Source: Angomonas deanei (taxonomy: Eukaryota; Euglenozoa; Kinetoplastea; Trypanosomatida; Trypanosomatidae). From it: a stretch of DNA of 64,000 nt. Below are positions 30,066-39,770 of this stretch, piece by piece (the first letter of the stretch is position 1; each line of letters opens with the position of its first letter). The DNA is taken from positions 62,001 through 126,000 of the forward strand of contig LR877149.1 in the NCBI GenBank assembly GCA_903995115.1, written 5' to 3'. The notes beneath the pieces were generated by a model. The model did not search any database. It was given only the letters and a program-made list of their open reading frames with translations, and had not been told where the DNA came from. Made by a program: the position numbers and the translations under genes.

Positions 30066-31061
30066 ATGAATCGCGTGTCTTGTGTGTCGAATCAGGTAAA
30101 ACCGTACCAGCCGACCATCGTGGTGATGGGCTCTTGCTTTCTGGATTACATTGCATACGTGGACCACATGCCAGTCGGTGGGGAAACCATGCACTCCTCT
30201 TCCTTCATGAAAGGATTTGGCGGGAAGGGGGCGAATCAGGCGGTCGCCGCCGGACGTGTGGGCGCCGACATTGCGATGGTGGGGATGGTAGGTGACGACG
30301 GCGATGGACATCTTTACCTGAATAATCTACAACGAAGCGGCGTGAACACCTCCTACGTGTTCGCTGAAAAGAATAATTCCACCGGGGTGGCGTTGATTTT
30401 TGTCGACACCAAATCCTCCCAAAACGAAATCGTTATTTGCCCGAACGCGACGCTGAAACTGACCCCAGCGTTCGTTCGCCAGCGGACTGACAATTACAAT
30501 CTGGTGTTTACCCCGAGCGTGAAAGTCCTTATTTGCCAGAATGAAGTTCCGCTAGACACCACCTTAGACATGCTGAAAGCGGCGAGCGAAAGGTCCATCT
30601 ACACGGTCTTCAACGCCGCTCCTGCGCCTTCCTCCAAGCAAATTGAATTGATAAAGCCGTTTCTCCAGTTCGTTTCCCTTTTCTGCCCGAATGAAGTGGA
30701 GGCCGAAGGACTGACGGGCATCAAGGTGACCTCTACAGAGTCGGCCATCAAGGCCGCCCAGGCTCTACAGAACTTGGGCGTGAAGAGTGTCGTCATTACA
30801 CTGGGCTCTGCCGGATTTCTTCTCGCCGAAGACGGCAAAGCCCCTGTCCACGTGCAGTCGGAGAGGGTGAAGGCGGTGGACACGACAGGAGCCGGTGACT
30901 GCTTTGTTGGTTGTATGGCCGCCTTCCTCGTCAAGGGCTGTGGCTTACTCGAGGCTTGCCAATTTGCGAATAAGTGTGCTGCACTCAGCGTCACAAGGAA
31001 GGGTACACAGTCATCCTATCCGTCGTCTGAGGAAGTGAAGCAGTTCACGCAGACAAATTAG
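30066..31061 (+). CDS. RBSK: Ribokinase (PfkB family)
   Basis: 331 residues, the usual ribokinase length. PfkB signature 1, [16 protein letters not shown], starts at residue 52. Signature 2, [14 protein letters not shown], starts at residue 272 with the catalytic base D278 and the GAGD anion hole. [13 protein letters not shown] is the ribokinase form of the NPNE segment. It phosphorylates D-ribose to ribose 5-phosphate, feeding the pentose phosphate pathway and nucleotide synthesis. No C-terminal SKL-type or N-terminal PTS2-type glycosomal signal is evident (the C-terminus is QTN), so the location is open. An A14 tract follows 20 bases after the stop. Confidence 0.93.
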   Translation: MNRVSCVSNQVKPYQPTIVVMGSCFLDYIAYVDHMPVGGETMHSSSFMKGFGGKGANQAVAAGRVGADIAMVGMVGDDGDGHLYLNNLQRSGVNTSYVFAEKNNSTGVALIFVDTKSSQNEIVICPNATLKLTPAFVRQRTDNYNLVFTPSVKVLICQNEVPLDTTLDMLKAASERSIYTVFNAAPAPSSKQIELIKPFLQFVSLFCPNEVEAEGLTGIKVTSTESAIKAAQALQNLGVKSVVITLGSAGFLLAEDGKAPVHVQSERVKAVDTTGAGDCFVGCMAAFLVKGCGLLEACQFANKCAALSVTRKGTQSSYPSSEEVKQFTQTN

Positions 31062-31362
31062 GGTTTGTGAGACTTCAAAAGAAAAAAAAAAAAAACACAA
31101 CACCAACGAAAAACGAGAAACATCAAAAACGAAAACATCAAAAACGTGAATGTACAAAAGCATAGGTCTGCCCGTTGATTTTTGGACATTTATAATGCGA
31201 CCAGCATTTGTGCATGGAGAGAAGATCATTTTTCTCACTTTTCCCTCTCTCCGTCTCTTTCTCACTTTTGCGCTAGTCAGCTTATAGAGTTATTTTTATT
31301 TTTGTCCTTTTTTTTTTTTTTTAGCCCAAGTATATCTTTGTTCTGAACCTCTGCAAGTGTCC
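31062..31362. other. Spacer after ribokinase
   Basis: Begins with A14 (31082-31095) close to the ribokinase stop and ends with a T-run (about 31309-31322) followed by an AG (31323-31324) serving the next gene. Nothing else seen. Confidence 0.6.
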
Positions 31363-32913
31363 ATGAACTACGAATCGTCAAGCCGTCGTCCGACCTCGCG
31401 TCAATCGTCCCCCATCCCACGCCGTCAGTTGGGATCCCTCTCGGTGAACCAAAGGTCGTACTCCCGTCTGAGCTCGAAAGGTGCACTAGGCGATGATTCC
31501 GTCACACTCTCCCCACTTCCCGTCTTCTCCAAAGGACGCAGTGTGACATTTGGGGAGGCTGAATACTTCCGTGAAGAACGACCCCACTACAATGCAGCGT
31601 ACTCATCGACACGCGTTTCTCCAACAGCGGACAGACGTCCGTCCCCTCCTCCCGCGTCCATTTTGAAAACAAACACATCGACGACCAGCGACCACAATGC
31701 GGCGAACCCGTCCTCGAACGTTTCGAAATCCAAGCGCGTTTCTCCCGTCCCCGTTAGAGGGCGTTCCGCCAGCCGACAGCGACTGGCCGCCAAAAAAAGG
31801 GAGGCGCAGCTGATGCGAGGGTTCTACGACGACAGCTTCGTGGAGGAGTTTGTGCTCAGCACCAAAGACGAGCTGGAGAGGGAGGAGAAAAGCCGACAAA
31901 TCCAGAACGTGATTGAAAAGGAAAAGGAAACCGTCAGTAAGGCAGAGGAAAAGTTTGTGGAGGCGAACTCGCGTCTTGATGCGCTTCAGCGGGCGAAAGA
32001 TATTCTCCTAGACAAGAGGAGCGCCAAGCGGGATGCGTCGGCGAGTTTAACCCCTACCAAGCGCAGGAGGGGAAAGTCCAACACCGAGGTGCGTGTAGAC
32101 AAGGAACTGGAGGACGACTCCGATCCCGAGATACAGTCCGCCCTTGCTGCGATTGATTCCAAGCGAAAGCGGTCCCGCAGAAATCGTCGTGGATCTGTAC
32201 CAATAGTGGCCGAGAGCGCCTTTAGTGACGACGATGATGACAGCAATGAATCCGTGGTACGAAAGGCAAAGCTGGAGAAGATTGTGTCTAGCATTCTAAG
32301 TGAGCAGCGGAAGAGCAAGAGCAAGCGGAGCGTGGTGGTGATTAACTTTTCCGATTCCGACGACGACGACGAGGAGGGCCCTATTCGCGTCAAGACCCGA
32401 CGTGCGCCTGCCGTTAAAAAGTCTTTTAACAGTTCTAGTCGAAAGGCGAGTGCAAATCCATCGTTGGGTAATTCATTGCTGCTGGAAGATGAGAGTGACG
32501 AGCCTATTCTTCTCCAACGCCCCAAGAAGCGTAAAGTGGCGGTTACTCGATCCCTCTCTAACTTTAACGAGCTACAAGAGGAGCTGCCGCAGGACTACAG
32601 CGAAGAGACGATTGTGCGTAAACCACCTGCCCGCACTAAACAGGCGGCCAAGAAACCGGCGCCCAACACCAGCGGTTCTTTTGCCTCTGGTAGAAGGGAT
32701 CCATACGTGAACACCACTCGTCGTGCCCGCCCCGCCCCTGTTCCCAAGGTGTCGAGCGACGACCCGATGGCGGTTTTCTTCAACGCGGCTTTTCCAAGCC
32801 CGTCAAAGTTTGACGAAATGATCTCCCGTGCCGGCGGAATATCAGACACGCGCCGCGGCAACAGAGGGCAGTCAAATTTGGTCCTTCCAGATTCCATTTC
32901 TAAGAGACGCTAA
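31363..32913 (+). CDS. Disordered nuclear-type protein with PP1-docking and SUMO-binding motifs
   Basis: 516 residues from the ATG at 31363; the frame is open two codons further back only from a GTG. Very rich in Ser, Arg, Lys and Asp. Residues 59-63, RSVTF, fit the RVxF docking motif for protein phosphatase 1. Residues about 160-210 form a charged coiled coil. Basic clusters (KRRRGK, KRKRSRRNRRG) look like nuclear localisation signals. At about 324-338, VVVINFSDSDDDDEE is a textbook SUMO-interacting motif: a hydrophobic core followed by acidic/phosphorylatable residues. Pattern and composition suggest a chromatin, kinetochore or nucleolar scaffold. I do not recognise the family. A14 follows the stop by 9 bases. 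Confidence 0.72.
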   Translation: MNYESSSRRPTSRQSSPIPRRQLGSLSVNQRSYSRLSSKGALGDDSVTLSPLPVFSKGRSVTFGEAEYFREERPHYNAAYSSTRVSPTADRRPSPPPASILKTNTSTTSDHNAANPSSNVSKSKRVSPVPVRGRSASRQRLAAKKREAQLMRGFYDDSFVEEFVLSTKDELEREEKSRQIQNVIEKEKETVSKAEEKFVEANSRLDALQRAKDILLDKRSAKRDASASLTPTKRRRGKSNTEVRVDKELEDDSDPEIQSALAAIDSKRKRSRRNRRGSVPIVAESAFSDDDDDSNESVVRKAKLEKIVSSILSEQRKSKSKRSVVVINFSDSDDDDEEGPIRVKTRRAPAVKKSFNSSSRKASANPSLGNSLLLEDESDEPILLQRPKKRKVAVTRSLSNFNELQEELPQDYSEETIVRKPPARTKQAAKKPAPNTSGSFASGRRDPYVNTTRRARPAPVPKVSSDDPMAVFFNAAFPSPSKFDEMISRAGGISDTRRGNRGQSNLVLPDSISKRR

Positions 32914-33227
32914 TTCATTACAAAAAAAAAAAAAAGAAGGCGAACAGATGTAGCTACTCTTACCATTATAGATTTTTAGATAGTATGTTTTCGTGTTTCA
33001 TTTCCCTTTTCCCAGTTTTTTTTACCCTCTAGATTATTTCATAGATACTGGTGATTTTCTTGATTTTGGTATTTATACGATCTTTTTTTTTATTTAAGCA
33101 AACACTACGCGCCATTTCGTGCTCGTTCATCCCACCCTTCTCTCTCCCTCCTCTTTCCTTTTCTGCCGATACAAAGGGCGAACCTATTCAAGAAACCCCA
33201 GCGGCGCTGGAGAAATCATTGGTGCAA
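32914..33227. other. Spacer before the ELL-like gene
   Basis: A14 at 32922-32935, T-runs at about 33017 and 33084, and a T/C-rich tract at about 33128-33165 followed by AGs near 33176-33192. The open frame of the next gene extends back through part of this tract, but that part looks untranslated. Confidence 0.55.
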
Positions 33228-34691
33228 ATGAGTTATAACATTCTGCTAGTCCCGAAGGCGATTCAATCTAGTACTGTGTTCGGCGGGTACGAAATTATAG
33301 AAACTGTAAAGGAAGGCAATGTGACTCGCTTTATTCGTATTCCCGACGTGGATGAGCGAAAAGAACTGCTGCTGGATTCTGAGAGGGAGGCGTCGTTCTG
33401 CGCACTCCAGCAGCGACGCATCAATGATGTGGAGTGGGCCAAGAAGACATTGCGCTCGTGCAGTATGCTGCGTGACTTTTTAGTGTCGTCCGATTTAGAG
33501 CTGTGGCCAGACTTTGGCAGGGTAAAGGAGGCTGTGGAGTTATCCTGCTCCCTGCTGCGTCTGGAGGAGAAGGAGGGCGCGTGCGACGACCTCCTGAAGG
33601 CACTGCTCATTGTCGAGGAGGAGTACCGCCAGACGGGGGTGCACCTACTGCGACAGGTGAACTATGGATTTTCCGCCTTCACAATGGACGAGGAATCGCA
33701 TCATCTTACTCGATCAGGGGTTCCGATTCAGGATTCCGCGTTGCTGCTGCAGACCAACAATCGGCTGCTGGACGTTTCCGACATCCTCAAGATGAAACTA
33801 CCTACAAAAGTGCTTTTTGGTGTGTTAGGCCATCTGGTCCCCCCGCCGGGAGATTCCACCCCCGAGCACCTGAACGCGGAATGGAGAAGGTTGGTCCGAC
33901 TACATAAGGAGTCCGTCTTGTCCAGCGGCCCGGGATTATTCTTTAGTGTGGAAGATTTCCTCCGTACGTGCAACTGGGAGGAGGACACATTGCTGCGGGA
34001 AGCCGAGCTGGCGGCCAAAGACGGCCGGAGACTGAGGGTTAGCTCGGGGGTGTACGTCACAGTGATCCCACGACCCGCCTTTAATGGGGTCCTTTGCGGA
34101 AAAGAAACCCTTACCGCCGAGGCGAAGGCCAGCATGTCATCTTCTCTGCGCCCCGCTCCCCTTTTCCTCCATCGAGTGGAGGGTGAGCAGGCCTCGGAGA
34201 TGATCAAACGACTGTTCCTCAGTCCTGTCGCCAGCCCGTCGTCGTGGGAGTTTAGCGAAGAGGAAGTGGATGGAGGGGCGACCGTCGTGCGGGCTGCTGT
34301 GGCCCATAATCTATTCTGCGTGTTCCATGGGCGGAAGGTTTTGGGTGGCTTCAAGGGAGACAAGCACGTCGTGGACGATCTTAAAAGGAGACGGGAAAAG
34401 GCTAGTCGCGAAAGTGAATTGAACCATAAAAGGAAGCTATTCGTGGGGGAAGAATCAACCCACGCAACCGGCAACACCGGTGCTGCCCCCGTGACGACGG
34501 GGGGAAGAGACGCCGCCAGAAATTTGAAGCAGGCGTGTATTGATCTCCTTGTCATTCAGCCATCTACCAAAGCTGAATTGAAGGCAAAACTTGGACAATA
34601 CAGCCAACAAGCAAACTTTGATTCCATGCTTTCACTGGTGCTGAAAGATATTGCCAAGTACGAGGGGAAAAAGTATGTATTGAACCGATGA
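33228..34691 (+). CDS. Unknown protein with C-terminal winged helix resembling elongation factor ELL
   Basis: 487 residues from the ATG at 33228 (MSYNILLVPKAIQSS), the first Met after the splice region. The N-terminal 60 residues look like beta strands (VFGGYEIIETVKEGNVTRF). The middle is helical and acidic. The basic linker at about 385-430 precedes a final module, about 432-487 (ACIDLLVIQPSTKAELKAKL), which resembles the winged helix of RNA polymerase II elongation factor ELL (its HLLAL.PY.K.ELL.RL pattern). If right, this would be a transcription elongation protein, but ELL's other domains are not evident and the similarity is judged by eye. A generic winged helix protein is the alternative. 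Confidence 0.6.
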   Translation: MSYNILLVPKAIQSSTVFGGYEIIETVKEGNVTRFIRIPDVDERKELLLDSEREASFCALQQRRINDVEWAKKTLRSCSMLRDFLVSSDLELWPDFGRVKEAVELSCSLLRLEEKEGACDDLLKALLIVEEEYRQTGVHLLRQVNYGFSAFTMDEESHHLTRSGVPIQDSALLLQTNNRLLDVSDILKMKLPTKVLFGVLGHLVPPPGDSTPEHLNAEWRRLVRLHKESVLSSGPGLFFSVEDFLRTCNWEEDTLLREAELAAKDGRRLRVSSGVYVTVIPRPAFNGVLCGKETLTAEAKASMSSSLRPAPLFLHRVEGEQASEMIKRLFLSPVASPSSWEFSEEEVDGGATVVRAAVAHNLFCVFHGRKVLGGFKGDKHVVDDLKRRREKASRESELNHKRKLFVGEESTHATGNTGAAPVTTGGRDAARNLKQACIDLLVIQPSTKAELKAKLGQYSQQANFDSMLSLVLKDIAKYEGKKYVLNR

Positions 34692-34853
34692 GGTTAGCAG
34701 GACGATGTGGGGGTATTTCTGCGTTTTGTAATACACTTTGCCGTTTTTTTTTTTTTTTTTACTTATCGACTCACTGTCCTACGGCCCATTTCTTTCTTCT
34801 CTGCTACCCCCTTTCTTCCTTTTTAAAAAGTAATAAGCACATTTGTTTTAGCA

Positions 34854-35849
34854 ATGGGAAAAGGCGCGCGGTCACGCCAACGAGCCCCTCCCGCGGGGGC
34901 GAAAAGAGAGCACGTACTGCAGCGACACTCCGACTCGGTGGACCCCGCGCTGCTTGAACGGTACCGCACAACGAGACAGCCCATCCGAAAATCCCAGCTC
35001 TTCACGGAAATACTGAAACAGAAGAAGGATTCAAAGCGATTCAGACGGGAAAAGCGCGAAAAGGAGAGGAAGAGTGGGCGGGAGGAGGTTCCGGAAAAGG
35101 CGATCCCCAAGACGAAGGAGCGCCTTCGTAAACCGGATATGTCCATGGTGGAAGACGCCTACGATTATGAAATTGTCAATGACGAGGCGGACGATGAGTT
35201 CGCCAGTTACTTTCAGAAGGGTGAAAACCCAAAAGTCCTCCTCACGACAGGAGAACACCCCTGCTTTAGAACGAAACAGTTAATAAAGGAACTGCTGTGG
35301 CTCATCCCGAACTCGATCTACAGACCTAGAAAGAAGTACACCCTCACGGAAATCACGCAGTACTGCAGCAATCGTAACTTCACAGACCTCGTTGTGGTGA
35401 CGGACAGACTGAAGGAGCCCCACAACATGATCATTAGTCATCTCCCTCAAGGACCGACGGCGGCTTTTAGGGTGTCTAACTTTTTGGCCCACTCACAGCT
35501 GGAGGACCCTGCCCCGCGCACAGAGCACTACCCTGAGCTGATTTTTAAGAATTTTGACACCCGCCTGGGAAGGCGCATATCACGCATGCTGGAGTGTCTC
35601 TTTCCCTCCAAACGAGACTATGACGGCCGCGCAGTGTCAACCTTTCACAACCAACGTGACTATATCTTCCTTAGGACGCATCGTTATATTTTCGACAGCC
35701 TTAACGAGGTGCGGTTGCAGGAGATGGGGCCCAGGTTTACGCTGAGATTATTGACCCTTCAGTCCGGGACATTTGATGCGCAGTTCGGGGAGTACGAGTG
35801 GTTCCGCAAGAAGGAACACGATAGTGATAAATTGGAGTGGTATCTTTGA
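34854..35849 (+). CDS. RPF1: Ribosome production factor 1 (Brix domain)
   Basis: 331 residues. Residues 1-95 are basic. The Brix domain covers about 126-320 with KVLLTTGEHPCFRTKQLIKE, LPQGPTAAFRVSN, PELIFKNFDTRLGRR, then TFHNQRDYIFLRTHRYIF and GPRFTLRLLTLQSGTFD, each characteristic of RPF1. The end, GEYEWFRKKEHDSDKLEWYL, is also family-specific. Role: nucleolar factor needed for 27S pre-rRNA processing and 60S assembly. The ATG at 34854 follows a T-run (about 34745-34761), further T/C-rich sequence and an AG near the start. Confidence 0.95.
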   Translation: MGKGARSRQRAPPAGAKREHVLQRHSDSVDPALLERYRTTRQPIRKSQLFTEILKQKKDSKRFRREKREKERKSGREEVPEKAIPKTKERLRKPDMSMVEDAYDYEIVNDEADDEFASYFQKGENPKVLLTTGEHPCFRTKQLIKELLWLIPNSIYRPRKKYTLTEITQYCSNRNFTDLVVVTDRLKEPHNMIISHLPQGPTAAFRVSNFLAHSQLEDPAPRTEHYPELIFKNFDTRLGRRISRMLECLFPSKRDYDGRAVSTFHNQRDYIFLRTHRYIFDSLNEVRLQEMGPRFTLRLLTLQSGTFDAQFGEYEWFRKKEHDSDKLEWYL

Positions 35850-36057
35850 CAAAAGCCGCTCTTTGTTTTTATATTTTTATTTATTAAGTCATAATTGTAT
35901 TCGATTAACAAGTTTAATTTCCCGCCTGCATATGCGACATTCTTCCAGTGTATTATGGTTATTGCTATGGTTTGCGTTGTGGCTATCCCAACTGGCGTTC
36001 CTTCTCCTTTCCTTTCATGAAGAGCAGTAAATGATCTAGTGGCGGGCTCCATCCAGT

Positions 36058-37209
36058 ATGTCTACCAAAATGCAAAAGATAGAGGCCGTCAGCCGCGCGA
36101 ACCCATTCAAGGGCGCAACAGACTTGCCAGACCCCCCACGACCGAGCGAGAAGTGCTACGATCCCTCCATGTCTCCTTACGATCAGCTTTTTGCAGTACA
36201 GCAACAACTCAACATCCTCTCCTACAATCATCTACCCACCACGTTTTACAACCTTGAAAAACAGCGCTCCCTCCAGAGCATTTTGCTGACGAGCAAAGAA
36301 ATCTTAACCGACGCACTACCGATTCGCTGTCTCGAGGCGACGTTCGTGGGGTTATTCCTTACCCAAGAGATGCGACACCTGTCTAGAATACCAATTGGGT
36401 TCCGCTCCATGGCGGACGGAGCGCACTACCGGCATATTGTGCTGGCCGTTCAGGTGAAGGGACGCCCACAGTACGGCGCCGTGGGACTCAGCCGGAAGAC
36501 GTGCCTCATGTACAAGGAACTGAAATTCACGTCGCTGTATGATTTGATCATGGACTACAAAAAGGGTTACGAGTCCGTGGGACATACCCTCGTGGACGCC
36601 AAAATTGGTCTGCCAGTCTCTCACGATTCCCATTACCGACTTCCGCCGTGCTGGAGGTACATTGCGATAAAATGGGACTCCCCTACGACAGAGGACAATC
36701 CCACACCCGATGACAGCAGTTCTCTCCATTTAGAGACGATACTATTCAACTTTTCAAAACTTCTCCCGTCGATTAGCGATCAGTTCTACAAAGGAGTGAA
36801 TACATTAGAAAATTTAAATCGCGCCCAGCGGCTCTGCTTTTTTGACCTTGACTGCTGTGGCGCCGACGCCGCGTACGAGAACCGGAGAAGACTCTCCCTG
36901 CTGGCAAAGTGTCAGTCGCCACTTGGCGCGGAGGCGAGGAAAGCGGTCAATGAGAAGGATCTCCCCTCATCGAAGAAGCGGTCCGGCCACTCGACGAATA
37001 AGAAGACCCCTAACAGTAGGGGAAGGGTAGCAGCCGACAGTTCCGCTCCCAATAAAACGACCGTGTCGGATGTGGTTGCCGCACCAGACGGCGAGTTTGA
37101 GGACGAAGGCAACGCAGCAGTCAGCGGCGCGTCCCTCCCGTCAACCCCTCGGAACTGCTCGGTGGGCACCTTGTCCTTCTCTTCTCCATCCATTCAAGAG
37201 TTGCCTTAG
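36058..37209 (+). CDS. VASH: Vasohibin, tubulin tyrosine carboxypeptidase
   Basis: 383 residues. The transglutaminase-like core is clear: LPIRCLEATFVGLFLTQ with the nucleophile C91, HYRHIVLAV with H126, and GAVGLSRKTCLM with S145, the three positions of the vasohibin active site. The surrounding IPIGFRSM and FTSLYDLIMDY are also family features. It removes the C-terminal Tyr of alpha-tubulin, controlling microtubule detyrosination. The C-terminal 100 residues are Ser/Pro/Lys-rich and disordered. Family knowledge: animal VASH needs the small partner SVBP; no SVBP-like ORF lies nearby, and trypanosome VASH, as I recall, works without one. The T-rich spacer upstream is short (208 bases). Confidence 0.93.
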   Translation: MSTKMQKIEAVSRANPFKGATDLPDPPRPSEKCYDPSMSPYDQLFAVQQQLNILSYNHLPTTFYNLEKQRSLQSILLTSKEILTDALPIRCLEATFVGLFLTQEMRHLSRIPIGFRSMADGAHYRHIVLAVQVKGRPQYGAVGLSRKTCLMYKELKFTSLYDLIMDYKKGYESVGHTLVDAKIGLPVSHDSHYRLPPCWRYIAIKWDSPTTEDNPTPDDSSSLHLETILFNFSKLLPSISDQFYKGVNTLENLNRAQRLCFFDLDCCGADAAYENRRRLSLLAKCQSPLGAEARKAVNEKDLPSSKKRSGHSTNKKTPNSRGRVAADSSAPNKTTVSDVVAAPDGEFEDEGNAAVSGASLPSTPRNCSVGTLSFSSPSIQELP

Positions 37210-37308
37210 ACATTCATACATACACACACGCCCATACAGTTAACATTTACTGAACCACACACTCTATGCTGTCTATTGAACAGCGAAACAACCGTTCACT
37301 TTACCCAC

Positions 37309-37368
37309 TGATTAACCTTCTCCTTTCTCTTTCTCTCCCCTTCCCTGTCTCATACCCACCCACACAGT
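37309..37368 (+). promoter_or_regulatory. Trans-splice acceptor of the ABCD transporter gene
   Basis: A nearly uninterrupted C/T tract (about 37317-37357) ends at an AG (37367-37368), 38 bases before the ATG at 37407. It decides the start, because the open frame also extends upstream from an ATG at 37266 that would lie before the splice site. Confidence 0.55.
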
Positions 37369-37406
37369 ATTTCGATTTGTTGTTCTTGTCGCTTGATTTG
37401 TCACGG

Positions 37407-39506
37407 ATGCCAAGAAGGGCCTCTGCTTACGTGAATACCCCCATGGGGTTGTCCGCTATATCGGCGGTCCACACCCTGCCCGTGTCCCAAAAAGTATTTT
37501 TGATTCTATCGTCGTGCGGTTTTCTCTTTGTCTTGTTCTGGCAGCGCTTTTATCTCAAGGTGATGGGCAAGACCATGAAGAATGTACGAACCGAGGATGA
37601 CGCCGTTTTCAGTTTTTCGATTTATAATCACTTCATGCGGGTTGCCAAGATCGCCCTTCCCACCTGGCGCTGCCGCGAATTTATCGGCTCCACCATTTTC
37701 ATCATGTTGTTCGCGGTCAAGGCAGTTCTCCGTGTTTGCATTAGCAAGATGAATGGTAAAGTCTTGGCGACAATGCTAAATGGAAAACCGTCCGTTCGTC
37801 AACACCGCTTCATCCAGGCGATTCTCCTACGGGGAGCCGCGGGTCTCTGTGCCAGCGTGTGCAGCGGTGCCATTGAAGGTATCCGCCCATGGCTGATTGG
37901 GTGCTACCGGGAACGTTTAAGCCGCACTTTCCAACGGAGGTTTTATGACAAACTTGTCTATTACCAGGCGACGGTTCTCGATAACCGTCTGGAAGCCGCC
38001 GACACCGTCATTGCGACGTATTGTGGTGAGTTTGCTGAGCACTTTGCGGAGCTACCGTATTACTTCATCCTCCCCGGACTGGAAAGCCTTACGTCGACCT
38101 CGGCCCTCATTCAGCAATCCGGCGTCCAGGCGGCGGCGGTGATGGGCGCCATTGTCACGGCGTCCGTGGCACTTCTGCGACAGCTGTCTCCGCAGTTTGG
38201 CCACATTCATGCGGTGCTGTTATCGAAAGAGGATGACTACCGAAGAATGCTGGGCAACGGCTTGACAAACGTGGAGAATATTGCGATGCACGGTGCTGGG
38301 GAGTACACGCAGAACCACCTCGACATTTCTCTCAGAAAGCTCAAACGCAGTTTGGACCATATGGCCCTCGCAAAGGGTAACTTTGAGATGCTGGAAACAA
38401 CGTTCACCACTTTCCTGACCATCGTGGCGTATTCCATGACGTTCGCCACCTCGCGAGCCAGTTTCTTTTCGAGGTCTGTGGATGACGTGTACTTGGAAAT
38501 TCAGTTGATTGAAGACTTGAACGCTAGCGTGAAAGACTTTGTTGTGAACTTCCGTGAGCTGTCTCATTTAACCGAATTCTCGGTCAAAATGTCCGAGTTC
38601 GACCAAACGCTGTCGAACATTGCCCAAGGCGTGTTTATTCACGAGAGACAAGGCCAGACCGATCCGACGGTGCCGTCCTCCACGTCGGAGGAGGGTGATG
38701 TGGCGCCTCTCGTGTACACAAAGATCAACTGGCTGACTCACCCTAAGCACGAAGCCGTCTTCCCACTAATTAAGATGGATAACGTGACACTGGAGTCTCC
38801 GATTGGACAGCAACTGTTTGTGGATATGAATGTGACGATAAACAGCAATGAAAACTGGGTCATTATCGGCGAAAATGGTTGCGGTAAGACCTCTCTGTTG
38901 AGAATGTTGACTGGCCTTTGGCTCCCTGTGTCTGGCACCCTATCGCTGGACAAGGGGGTGCGCTATCTGATGGCCCCACAGCACAGTTACATGGCCCCTC
39001 AATGTACCCTGTACGAGCAGTTGTGCTTTCCCGAGAAGCCCCCGGCGTACGGCGGGGCCGTCCGCGCAGACATTGAGAAGGCAATTGAGCTGGCTGGAGC
39101 GGGCACTGTCATCCACGTCATCGGCGGCTATGACAGCGCGCTGATGGGATTCCACACCGACAAGACGGATGAATCGTACGATTGGAATAGTCTCAGCGGC
39201 GGCCAAAAGCAAAGAATCAGCATGGCAAGAGTTTTCTTTCATGTGCTGCGCATGAACCGTAATAAGTTCACCCCGGTGGTCATTTTGGATGAGGCAACGT
39301 CAATGATGGATGAAACCGAACAAGACGTCATCAACAACCTCCGTCGCTTAGACGTTAGGATGATATCCGTTACGCACCGAGATGTGGTGATCCGACACCA
39401 CAACAAAATACTCAAAATTAAGAAAGGGGGTGAGTGGCGTGTGGAGGATGTCAAAAACCCTGTCGCAATCGGAGAGAGAGTCGACACAACGAACGAGACG
39501 GTGTAA
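37407..39506 (+). CDS. ABCD-family half ABC transporter, glycosomal type
   Basis: 699 residues. The N-terminal half contains the membrane domain with hydrophobic segments starting around 30 and 90. The C-terminal half is one nucleotide-binding domain: Walker A GENGCGKT (G488-T495), Q-loop APQHSYM, signature LSGGQ (596-600), Walker B VVILDEATS (D628, E629), and the H-loop His in SVTHRD. The segment LTGLWLPVSGTL is typical of ABCD/ALD proteins. These are peroxisomal fatty acyl or acyl-CoA importers; in trypanosomes three of them (GAT1-3) sit in the glycosome membrane. Which GAT this is cannot be fixed by eye. As a half transporter it must pair. The start at 37407 is set by the splice site. Confidence 0.92.
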   Translation: MPRRASAYVNTPMGLSAISAVHTLPVSQKVFLILSSCGFLFVLFWQRFYLKVMGKTMKNVRTEDDAVFSFSIYNHFMRVAKIALPTWRCREFIGSTIFIMLFAVKAVLRVCISKMNGKVLATMLNGKPSVRQHRFIQAILLRGAAGLCASVCSGAIEGIRPWLIGCYRERLSRTFQRRFYDKLVYYQATVLDNRLEAADTVIATYCGEFAEHFAELPYYFILPGLESLTSTSALIQQSGVQAAAVMGAIVTASVALLRQLSPQFGHIHAVLLSKEDDYRRMLGNGLTNVENIAMHGAGEYTQNHLDISLRKLKRSLDHMALAKGNFEMLETTFTTFLTIVAYSMTFATSRASFFSRSVDDVYLEIQLIEDLNASVKDFVVNFRELSHLTEFSVKMSEFDQTLSNIAQGVFIHERQGQTDPTVPSSTSEEGDVAPLVYTKINWLTHPKHEAVFPLIKMDNVTLESPIGQQLFVDMNVTINSNENWVIIGENGCGKTSLLRMLTGLWLPVSGTLSLDKGVRYLMAPQHSYMAPQCTLYEQLCFPEKPPAYGGAVRADIEKAIELAGAGTVIHVIGGYDSALMGFHTDKTDESYDWNSLSGGQKQRISMARVFFHVLRMNRNKFTPVVILDEATSMMDETEQDVINNLRRLDVRMISVTHRDVVIRHHNKILKIKKGGEWRVEDVKNPVAIGERVDTTNETV

Positions 39507-39770
39507 TCACTGTATATGAACCTTATATGTTGAACTTATCACCTTAGGAACTTTCTTTTTCTTTTTTTTTTTTTCTTCTTCGCTATCAATTAATATATAT
39601 ATACGCTCGCGCGGCGAACCTTCAAAATAGGCCGATTACCCCTCAATTTTACTTGTATTGAAGTATTTATCTTTTACTACTGTAGGTATGCTCTTTTTTT
39701 CGTTATTGGTTACATCACTACGTTTCTCTTCTTTTTTGTTAGTCTACCGCTTTGCTTGTGCCAAAGACAC

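Noticed and set aside
37266-37406. N-terminal extension of the ABCD transporter from the ATG at 37266
   Set aside because: It would be translated through the C/T tract that precedes the acceptor AG at 37367-37368, so it is not expected in the mature mRNA.
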